Source: Planctomycetota bacterium (lineage in GTDB: Bacteria > Planctomycetota > Planctomycetia > Pirellulales > UBA1268). From it: 12,157 nt of DNA. A model generated the notes under the pieces. That model saw only the letters and a list, made by a program, of their open reading frames with translations. It made no database searches and was not told the origin of the DNA. Both the position numbers and the translations under genes were made by a program. The stretch is from positions 1-12,157 of the forward strand of contig QWPO01000088.1 of NCBI GenBank assembly GCA_003669255.1, read 5' to 3'. This document shows positions 6,474 to 12,157 of the stretch, piece after piece (the first letter of the stretch is position 1; each line of letters opens with the position of its first letter).

Positions 6474-8030
6474 TCACCCGCGGGAGGTCGGGGGGAGATT
6501 GGCGGCCTCGGCCGACTCTTCCGACAGGCGAACCCCTGCTGGCCCATGCCGCACGATCGCATCGACCAGTCCGGTCGCGGTGGCCTCGACCGCCTCGGCT
6601 GCGGGCTGTAGGCCGTGCCGGGCGAGGGCGGCGGAGGTCAGGGGGCTGATGGTGGCGATCTTCCAGGAACGCAACCGCGGGCCGAACAGCCGCACGGCCG
6701 CGTCGGCCACGGAGGGGCTCGTCAGCGTTAGCCACGCCACGGAGGTCGCGTCGAGGCCGGCGAGCGTGTCTGAGTCGAGCGACTCGAGTGAAAGGCTCTC
6801 GTAGGCCACCGCCTCGTCGACGTGGTGTCCGTGTGTTTCGAGCTCGCGTCGCACCACGTCCCGGCCCCTGTCGGCCCGCACGAGCAGGTAGCGACCACGA
6901 CTGGTCTGTGCGGCGAGGGCGGCCACCAGCCCTTCGGACGAAAAAGTCTGTGGCACAAGATCGCAGCGGTAGCCCGACGCCTCGAGCTGCCGACGGGTCG
7001 CTGGCCCGATGGCTGCCAGGCGCGCCGTGCCGAGGGCGCGGCCGTCGAGCCCGAGACCGGCGAGGCGTCTCATGAATCCGCGAACCCCGTTCCCGCTAGC
7101 GAACACGATCCAGTCGTACGTATCGGCACGGCTGATCGCCTCATCGAGCGGACGCCACGACGGCGGATCGGCGATGCGGACGAGGGGCACGTTGATGCAT
7201 TCGCCCCCCGCCGCACGGATGGCGGCGGCGAGTTCACCCTCCTGACCGGTCGGCCGCGTCGCCAGCACAAACTGGCCCTGCAACGGGCCGAAGGCGGGCG
7301 GCACCTTGGCGCCCACCAGCACGATGGCTGGCGATCGCCAGCCATGCGCTTCGAAGTCGCGAACACAGTCACCCAGCGTGCTCCCGCCGATCCGCTGATC
7401 GGGCCAAGAGCACCGGCTGACAATCGTCACGGGCGTGTCGGCAGGCAGCCCAGCGGCGAGAAGCTCGCCGGACCAGCGGGCGACCTGCTCGACCCCCATG
7501 TAGACGGCGAGCGTGCCCGGCAGATCTGCCAGCGGGCGGAAGTCGATGCCGTCGGCCTTGCCATCGGCCTCGCGGCCCGTGACCAGCGTGACACTCGATG
7601 CGGAGTCGCGGCTGGTGAGCGGCACCGCCGCGGCCGCCGCCGCCGCAAGCGCCGCGGTGATCCCAGGCACGAACTCCACCGCCACCCCCGCCTGCCGCAG
7701 GGGCTCGAGTTCCTCCGTGAGCCTGGCGAACACGGTCGGATCTCCCCCCTTGAGCCGCACGACCGTTCGGCCCTCGAGTACCAGGCGGGCGAGCAACCTG
7801 CCCGTCGCCGTCCCCGGACTCGGACGCTGATCCTGATCCCGGTCGACCTGGATGCGTTCTGCAGCGGGATTCACCTCATCGAGCACCCGGTCGGGCACGA
7901 GCGAATCGTGAACGATGACATCGGCGGCCCGGAGGCGGTCAATGGCCCGAAGCGTGAGCAGATCAGCAGCGCCGGGGCCGGCTCCCACGAAGGCGACGCG
8001 GCCCGGCAGTGATGAGGGAGGGGATGGCAT
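6474..8030 (-). CDS. cobA-hemD: Fused uroporphyrinogen-III C-methyltransferase / uroporphyrinogen-III synthase
   Basis: One 518-residue polypeptide carries two consecutive tetrapyrrole enzymes. Residues about 11-245 are the SAM-dependent SUMT domain, which methylates uroporphyrinogen III at C2 and C7 to precorrin-2. It shows VGAGPGAADLLTLRA (15-29), VRLKGGDPTVFAR (91-103), VEFVPGITAA (118-127) and GTLAVYMGV (172-180). Residues about 253-500 are HemD, which closes and inverts ring D of hydroxymethylbilane. It shows VFASGNGV (309-316), AAIGPATRRQLEASG (339-353), LTSPSVADA (436-444) and ISPLTSAALARHG (461-473). Such fusions feed siroheme and cobalamin, with HemD also serving heme. ATG 8030 is preferred over ATG 8111 because the 27 extra residues are unlike SUMT N-termini and fill the divergent promoter region. 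Confidence 0.95.
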   Translation of the reverse strand: MPSPPSSLPGRVAFVGAGPGAADLLTLRAIDRLRAADVIVHDSLVPDRVLDEVNPAAERIQVDRDQDQRPSPGTATGRLLARLVLEGRTVVRLKGGDPTVFARLTEELEPLRQAGVAVEFVPGITAALAAAAAAAVPLTSRDSASSVTLVTGREADGKADGIDFRPLADLPGTLAVYMGVEQVARWSGELLAAGLPADTPVTIVSRCSWPDQRIGGSTLGDCVRDFEAHGWRSPAIVLVGAKVPPAFGPLQGQFVLATRPTGQEGELAAAIRAAGGECINVPLVRIADPPSWRPLDEAISRADTYDWIVFASGNGVRGFMRRLAGLGLDGRALGTARLAAIGPATRRQLEASGYRCDLVPQTFSSEGLVAALAAQTSRGRYLLVRADRGRDVVRRELETHGHHVDEAVAYESLSLESLDSDTLAGLDATSVAWLTLTSPSVADAAVRLFGPRLRSWKIATISPLTSAALARHGLQPAAEAVEATATGLVDAIVRHGPAGVRLSEESAEAANLPPTSRG

Positions 8031-8067
8031 GTCGATGATCGAGTTCCGGGGCCTGCAGGGCCGGCGT

Positions 8068-8095
8068 TTGGTGTTCCCGTAGACCTCACTACACT
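8068..8095 (+). promoter_or_regulatory. Candidate sigma-70-type promoter for the TPR gene and rpsT
   Basis: TTGGTG (8068-8073) and TACACT (8090-8095) are spaced by 16 bases, about 36 bases before ATG 8132. An inverted repeat CTCAC (8085-8089) / GTGAG (8098-8102) straddles the -10 box and could be an operator or chance. It lies in the 101-base gap shared with the divergent cobA-hemD. Confidence 0.35.
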
Positions 8096-8131
8096 CGGTG
8101 AGAACCTCCAACCCCCCAATCGTCCTCGACC

Positions 8132-9571
8132 ATGGCGAATGAGTCCACTGCGGCCGCCCCCGGCCCGGTCGATCCCGTAGCGGCCCCCTCGACCGCGGCC
8201 CTGTCGCCGGCCGAACGGTCGCGGCTGATGAAATGCTACGTCACGGGGTCGCAGGCCCAGCAGGGTAACGTCGACTACGCCGTCGACATGTTTGCCCAGT
8301 GCGTCATCGGCGACCCCGGGAACGCCATTTTCCTGCAGAAACTGCTGGAGTCCCTGAAGCGGAAGTTCGGTGGCAAGAAGGCCGGCAGCCTGACGTCGTT
8401 CTTCGCGTCCGGATCACGGGCCGGGCTGAAGAAACTTGCCTCGTCGGCCCAGTGGCGCGAGATCATCAAGCAGGGCGTCGAGATCATCAAGGGCAACCTC
8501 TCCGACCACGTCACGCTGCTGGCGATGGCCGACGCGTGCGGAAACCTGATGTTCGTCGATACGCAGGCGTTCTACCTCCGCGCCGCTCTTGATGCCTCGC
8601 CAACCGATCCGGAGGTGAACAAGCAGTGCGCGAAGTTCGCCGCCAGTCAGGGCAACTTCGACCAGGCGATCGAATGCTGGCGGCGGATCGGCCGGACGAA
8701 GAGCCTCGCCGAGGAGGCCGAGAAGGCCATCGCCGAACTCTCCGTCGAAAAGACCATTGCCGCCGGCCAGGGAATGATCGGCCGCGGCGGCCAGTCGGCA
8801 GGCCGCCCGACCGGCAAACCCAACCAGCCCGCCCAGCCACAGACCGGCGGCCGCGCCGCGGAACTGCGGCAGACGATCGCGACGAATCCCGCCGACATCG
8901 ACGCCTCCATCGAACTCGCCGACCTCCTCGAGCGAGACGCGACCGTCGAAGAGGCCGAGAAGGTGCTCCGCAAGGCACTCGAGGCATCTGGCAACAACCT
9001 CAAAATCCAAGAGCACCTTGAAGACCGCCTGCTCCGCTGGGGCAAGCAGCGGCTGATGCTCGCTGAGAAGCGGGCGGCGGGGGACGACACGCCGGAGAAC
9101 CGGGCCACCGTCGAGCGACTCAAGACGCTGCAGGTGAAGCAGGAGATCGATGTCTACGCCGCCCGCTGCAGCCGCTATCCCGAAAACCTCACCTGGAAGT
9201 ACGAACTGGCGATGCGGCTCAAGGCTGCCGGCAACTACGCCGAGGCCATTCGCCAGTTTCAGGAGTCGTTGAAGGAAACACGCCGGAAGGGAGCGGTCTC
9301 GCTGGAACTTGGCGAGTGCTTCCAGAAGATCAAGCAATACCAACTCGCGATGCAGAACTACCAGACCGCGGTCGAGACCCTCACCGACCGAGAAATGGAA
9401 CTCCGCAAGCGGGCCCTCTACCGGGCCGGCGTGCTGGCCTCCGGCCTGGACGACGTCGACTCCGCCCGAAAATACCTGTCGATGCTGGCCGGACTCGACT
9501 TCGGATACCGGGATGTGGCCCAACGTCTGGACAAGTTGGGTTCGGCAAAGGATAAAGGTGCGGACGGCTGA
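8132..9571 (+). CDS. Tetratricopeptide-repeat protein
   Basis: This 479-residue soluble protein is built largely from helical TPR-like pairs. The clearest are QQGNVDYAVDMFAQCVIGDP (43-62), ASQGNFDQAIECWRRIG (171-187), ADLLERDATVEEAEKVLRKAL (263-283), RLKAAGNYAEAIRQFQESL (362-380) and CFQKIKQYQLAMQNYQTAV (396-414). Each carries the usual small residue / aromatic / A-x-x-x-F/W/Y pattern. A Gly/Pro/Gln-rich linker (about 212-240) divides it into N- and C-terminal halves. No signal peptide, membrane helix or enzymatic motif is seen, so a cytoplasmic scaffold or chaperone role is likely, but the partner is unknown. ATG 8132 has no obvious ribosome site. rpsT follows after 80 bases on the same strand, so the two may share the promoter upstream. 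Confidence 0.9.
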   Translation: MANESTAAAPGPVDPVAAPSTAALSPAERSRLMKCYVTGSQAQQGNVDYAVDMFAQCVIGDPGNAIFLQKLLESLKRKFGGKKAGSLTSFFASGSRAGLKKLASSAQWREIIKQGVEIIKGNLSDHVTLLAMADACGNLMFVDTQAFYLRAALDASPTDPEVNKQCAKFAASQGNFDQAIECWRRIGRTKSLAEEAEKAIAELSVEKTIAAGQGMIGRGGQSAGRPTGKPNQPAQPQTGGRAAELRQTIATNPADIDASIELADLLERDATVEEAEKVLRKALEASGNNLKIQEHLEDRLLRWGKQRLMLAEKRAAGDDTPENRATVERLKTLQVKQEIDVYAARCSRYPENLTWKYELAMRLKAAGNYAEAIRQFQESLKETRRKGAVSLELGECFQKIKQYQLAMQNYQTAVETLTDREMELRKRALYRAGVLASGLDDVDSARKYLSMLAGLDFGYRDVAQRLDKLGSAKDKGADG

Positions 9572-9573
9572 GC

Positions 9574-9587
9574 CGGCCTCCAGGCCG
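9574..9587 (+). terminator. Short GC hairpin after the TPR gene
   Basis: CGGCC (9574-9578) and GGCCG (9583-9587) can pair across TCCA. A second small palindrome, CGGTC-GG-GACCG, follows about ten bases later. Neither has a T-run. They may be part of the rpsT leader rather than a terminator. Confidence 0.2.
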
Positions 9588-9651
9588 TTGCTCCCGCCGG
9601 TCGGGACCGTTCCCGGCTCACCCGCACGCCCCCACGATCGAGGATTATCGA

Positions 9652-9981
9652 ATGCCCCATTCGGCCAGCGCGAAGAAGCGTCACCGTCAGAACCTCCGCA
9701 ACCGCGAACGCAACCGCGTGGTCAAATCGGAGATCAAGTCGAAGATCCGCAAGGTTCTCGAAGCGATCACCGCGGGAGATGTCCCGACAGCCAAAGAGCA
9801 GTTCCGGGGCATGGCGAAGTCGACCGATCGCGCTGCGGCCTCGGGCACGATCCACCGCAACCGCGCAGCGCGGATCAAGTCGCGGATCTCGGCCCGGGTG
9901 AAGAATGCCGAGAAGGGCACCGTTGCCGTCGCGAAGCCGGCCGCGAAGGGCCGCAAGGCAACGACGAAGTCGAAGGGCTGA
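9652..9981 (+). CDS. rpsT: 30S ribosomal protein S20
   Basis: S20 binds 16S rRNA early in 30S assembly. The product is 109 residues, mostly helical and very basic, with the family signatures MPHSASAKKRHRQNLRNRER (1-20), VKSEIKSKIRKVLE (24-37) and SGTIHRNRAARIKSRIS (64-80). It exceeds the roughly 87 residues of E. coli S20 because of a C-terminal Ala/Lys tail (about 89-109). Start ATG 9652 has a good ribosome site, GAGGA at 9640-9644. Its stop lies only 3 bases from the stop of the convergent pyrK. The 80-base leader contains small palindromes; S20 is autoregulated in E. coli but nothing here proves the same. Confidence 0.97.
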   Translation: MPHSASAKKRHRQNLRNRERNRVVKSEIKSKIRKVLEAITAGDVPTAKEQFRGMAKSTDRAAASGTIHRNRAARIKSRISARVKNAEKGTVAVAKPAAKGRKATTKSKG

Positions 9982-9984
9982 CGC

Positions 9985-10854
9985 TCACCAGACGACGCGG
10001 CTCGCGTCGAACACGGGCCCCTCGACGCACGTCCGGCGGTAGTCCCAGTTGCCTTCGTCGTCGCGGATCCGGGCGACGCAGGTGAAACAGATGCCGATGC
10101 CACAGGCCATCGGCGTTTCGAGCGAGACCTCGCAGCGAACGCCGCGGGCCGCCGCCCAACCGGCAACCGCTTCCATCATCGGCTCCGGCCCGCAGCAGGC
10201 GATGTGCGTTGCGGTGCGGTCGATGCCGGCCGCGAACCTCTGATCCAGAAGATCGACCACGGTGCCCTTCGTGCCCGTGGAACCGTCGAGCGTGGCGAGG
10301 TGTACGTCGCAGCCGGCCTTCCGGAAGTCGTCGGTACAGGCAAACATCCCGGCGGAACGGGCACCCCAGCAGAGGGTCACGCGGCCTGCCCGTGGCGGCT
10401 CACGGGATGGCAGACCGTACCGTGCCAGCCCGAGCCGCTCGCGGGCGAGCGTCAGCAGCGCCGTCTGCCCGATGCCGCCGGCGACGAGCACGAGGTGCTC
10501 GGTTGTCGGGGCCGTAAATCCGTTGCCGAGAGGCCCCCAGGCGAGGATCTCGTCACCCGGCCGCACGTCGGCGAGGGCACGCGTAAACCGGCCGTGGACG
10601 AGGTAGATGAAATCGGCATACCGAGGCTCGATGCCGTCTGAAAACACGTCGTAGACCGCAAACGGCCGGGCAAGGAGCGGATCGCAGCGGTCGGGGAGCC
10701 TGAGCATCGCGAACTGCCCGGATACGGCCCGGGCAGCAATCGACGGGCAATCGAGACGAATCCGCCAGGTCGCATCAGCCACTTGGTCGTGTGACACAAC
10801 GCGGGCACGCAGGACGGCCGCCTCGTCGGCATGGCAGACAACAGGGGCTGTCAT
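9985..10854 (-). CDS. pyrK: Dihydroorotate dehydrogenase electron-transfer subunit (PyrK-like)
   Basis: PyrK moves electrons between NAD(H) and the PyrD flavoprotein through FAD and a [2Fe-2S] cluster in the fourth step of pyrimidine synthesis. The 289-residue product shows the ferredoxin-reductase layout. An FAD-binding barrel has RPFAVYD (63-69). The nucleotide-binding part has VLVAGGIGQTALL (122-134) and CGPEPMM (221-227). The C-terminal cluster motif has C251-x4-C256-x2-C259 and C276. The glycine loop is slightly off the usual GGGIG. Start ATG 10854 is preceded by GGAGG inside the end of the rluB-like gene, whose stop is 3 bases upstream, so the two are probably co-transcribed and coupled. 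No pyrD is adjacent. A related oxidoreductase reductase subunit is the main alternative. Confidence 0.9.
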   Translation of the reverse strand: MTAPVVCHADEAAVLRARVVSHDQVADATWRIRLDCPSIAARAVSGQFAMLRLPDRCDPLLARPFAVYDVFSDGIEPRYADFIYLVHGRFTRALADVRPGDEILAWGPLGNGFTAPTTEHLVLVAGGIGQTALLTLARERLGLARYGLPSREPPRAGRVTLCWGARSAGMFACTDDFRKAGCDVHLATLDGSTGTKGTVVDLLDQRFAAGIDRTATHIACCGPEPMMEAVAGWAAARGVRCEVSLETPMACGIGICFTCVARIRDDEGNWDYRRTCVEGPVFDASRVVW

Positions 10855-10857
10855 TGA

Positions 10858-12111
10858 TCAGCCCTCCCCGCCGGCGGGCCGAGACCGCCACTGCGAGGCC
10901 TTGCCGGCCCGCTTCCGCTTCCGTGGGACGGCCGCACCGCCGCCGGCCTTGCCGGGGCCGGCCGGACGCCCTCCCGGCCTGCCGTCTGGCCTGCCTGCAG
11001 GCCGACCAGTCGGCCGACCAGCCTGCTGACCGCCTGGACGTCCGCCTGGACGTCCGCCCGGGCGGCCATCGGGACGGCCATCGGGACGGCCGCGGGGAGG
11101 CTTGCCATCCGGGCGTCCGCGCATTCCGGGACGTCGCGGCGGGCCGCCGGGGCGTGGGCCCCGGACCGGACCTCGCGGCCGCGGCGGCTCCCGCTCGGCA
11201 TCGGCGCCAACCGCGGCGATCGCGTCCTTACGGAGCGACTCGATCTCGCTCCACGTCAACTGCCGCCACTGTCCCGGCAGCAGGTTGCCGAGCGACAGGC
11301 CGCCCACGGCGACCCGCTTGAGTTGGTGGACCTTGTGGCCAAGCGTGGCCAGCATCCGTCGAATCTCGCGATTCTTGCCCTCGTCGAGCACCATCTCGAG
11401 CACGGCGCTCTGCTTGTGTTGCGAGCGGATCGACACCCGCTTGGCATGCACCTCGGCCTCAGCGAGGCGGATGCCGCGTCGGAGGCGGTCAAGCAGCTCA
11501 TCACTCGGAACACCGGCGACCTGCACGAGATACTTCTTCTCGACGCCGTACCGCGGATGGGCGAGGAGGTTTGCGAGTCCACCGTCGTTGGTGAGCAGGA
11601 TCAGCCCCTCGCTCATCCGGTCGAGCCGGCCGATCGCGAACAGCCGCTGCTCGCCGGGCACGAGGTCGACCACGCGAGGACGCCCCGTCGGATCGGCGTT
11701 GGTGGTCACCACGCCGACCGGCTTGTGGAGCATGTAGACGACCCGCTTCGGGTTGGGAAGCCGCTCGCCGTCGACGCGAATCTCCTGCGTGCGAAGATCG
11801 ACGCGGGACCCGAGTGTGGTCACCACCTTTCGATCGACCTCGACGCGGCCCGTCGTGATCAGTTCCTCGCAGGCGCGACGGCTGCCGAGTCCGGCCGACG
11901 CGAGCACCTTCTGCAGCCGCTCGCCCTCGTCGTCGGGGGCACGCGGCCCGGCGGCGTCGCGGGGGGCGAACGGTGGCCGCGGCGGACGGCCGCCGGCGGC
12001 CCGGGGAGGACGACCGGGACCGCCAGGACGGGACGCACCGCCAGGACGGGACGGAGGACGCCCGGGACGGGAGGGACGGCCGCGGGGAGGACGTGAGTCG
12101 GGGGCGGGCAT
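10858..12111 (-). CDS. rluB: RluB/RsuA-family rRNA pseudouridine synthase with low-complexity tails
   Basis: The core (about 62-300) is an S4 RNA-binding domain, ERLQKVLASAGLGSRRACEE (64-83), followed by the RsuA/RluB/E/F catalytic domain. Key motifs are YMLHKPVGVVTT (126-137), the catalytic loop AIGRLDRMSEGLILLTNDG (159-177) with D164 as the predicted nucleophile, EKKYLVQV (191-198) and LDEGKNREIRRML (242-254). RluB converts a uridine in helix 89-90 of 23S rRNA to pseudouridine; RsuA acts on 16S rRNA, and the choice between them is by overall resemblance. The first 60 residues and the last 114 (about 304-417) are Arg/Pro/Gly-rich, with RPDG and RPGG repeats ending in a basic PRKRKRAGK patch, probably disordered RNA-binding tails. 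ATG 12111 is the likely start; a later start would drop the N-terminal tail. Confidence 0.92.
   Translation of the reverse strand: MPAPDSRPPRGRPSRPGRPPSRPGGASRPGGPGRPPRAAGGRPPRPPFAPRDAAGPRAPDDEGERLQKVLASAGLGSRRACEELITTGRVEVDRKVVTTLGSRVDLRTQEIRVDGERLPNPKRVVYMLHKPVGVVTTNADPTGRPRVVDLVPGEQRLFAIGRLDRMSEGLILLTNDGGLANLLAHPRYGVEKKYLVQVAGVPSDELLDRLRRGIRLAEAEVHAKRVSIRSQHKQSAVLEMVLDEGKNREIRRMLATLGHKVHQLKRVAVGGLSLGNLLPGQWRQLTWSEIESLRKDAIAAVGADAEREPPRPRGPVRGPRPGGPPRRPGMRGRPDGKPPRGRPDGRPDGRPGGRPGGRPGGQQAGRPTGRPAGRPDGRPGGRPAGPGKAGGGAAVPRKRKRAGKASQWRSRPAGGEG
11033..11088. repeat. 12-base tandem repeats coding the C-terminal tail
   Basis: CCTGGACGTCCG is repeated at 11033-11044 and 11045-11056, and GCCATCGGGACG at 11065-11076 and 11077-11088. 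Each unit codes four residues of the Arg-Pro-Asp/Gly-Gly tail of the pseudouridine synthase. The in-frame period suggests growth by slippage. Confidence 0.8.
12019..12053. repeat. 18-base tandem repeat coding the N-terminal tail
   Basis: ACCGCCAGGACGGGACG occurs at 12019-12035 and again at 12037-12053, an 18-base period that keeps frame and codes the Arg/Pro/Gly-rich N-terminal tail of the pseudouridine synthase. Confidence 0.75.
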
Positions 12112-12157
12112 GGCGGGGTTCCGATGGGTCGATGGCGGGAGGCCCGACAGGCCCAGC

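Noticed and set aside
6358..6735. N-terminal extension of the 239-residue hypothetical protein
   Set aside because: The extension is Arg/Gly/Pro-rich, overlaps the end of cobA-hemD by over 260 bases in another frame, and a good ribosome site precedes ATG 6357.
6822..8012. Plus-strand open frame of 396 codons opposite cobA-hemD
   Set aside because: It is antisense to a gene with two complete enzyme domains and shows no recognisable motif.
8414..9523. Minus-strand open frame of 369 codons opposite the TPR gene
   Set aside because: Its Leu/Gly/Val-rich product mirrors the TPR codons, and the plus-strand TPR pattern is clear.

Overview
The window is GC-rich chromosomal DNA, probably from a member of the Planctomycetota (Pirellulales-like). 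That placement is an inference. It rests on paired M16 peptidases, a fused CobA-HemD protein, weak or absent Shine-Dalgarno sites before several genes, TTG and GTG starts, and short palindromic GTAGCACAGGTT-type repeats like those I recall from planctomycete genomes. No marker gene fixes the species, and nothing looks like a prophage, plasmid, CRISPR array or defence island.

Layout, left to right. (1) The plus strand from 1 to 4470 carries the 3' end of a GNAT acetyltransferase, two overlapping M16 peptidase genes, and an ABC-2 type permease. (2) The interval 4471-4850 between convergent genes has no gene. It holds an array of short palindromes, a MITE-like element with inverted ends, and one more palindrome. 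(3) coaD (coenzyme A synthesis) lies on the minus strand at 4851-5363. It is divergent from an easily missed 58-residue, two-helix membrane protein on the plus strand. (4) The minus strand from 5638 to 8030 carries a large fused uroporphyrinogen-III methyltransferase/synthase (CobA-HemD), followed by an unrecognised 239-residue protein. (5) The plus strand from 8132 to 9981 carries a TPR protein and ribosomal protein S20. (6) The minus strand from 9985 to 12111 carries an RluB-type rRNA pseudouridine synthase with long Arg/Pro/Gly-rich tails, then pyrK. pyrK ends 3 bases from the end of rpsT.

Most of the content is housekeeping: CoA, tetrapyrrole and pyrimidine synthesis, and ribosome assembly. 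The point of most functional interest is the M16 pair. The upstream protein has lost the zinc motif HxxEH but keeps the C-terminal R/Y motif. The downstream protein has HFLEH but has lost R/Y. This predicts an obligate heterodimer with one composite active site. The point of most structural interest is the palindrome family in 4471-4826, whose arms differ between copies in a way that mostly preserves pairing. I found no clearly new multi-gene system.
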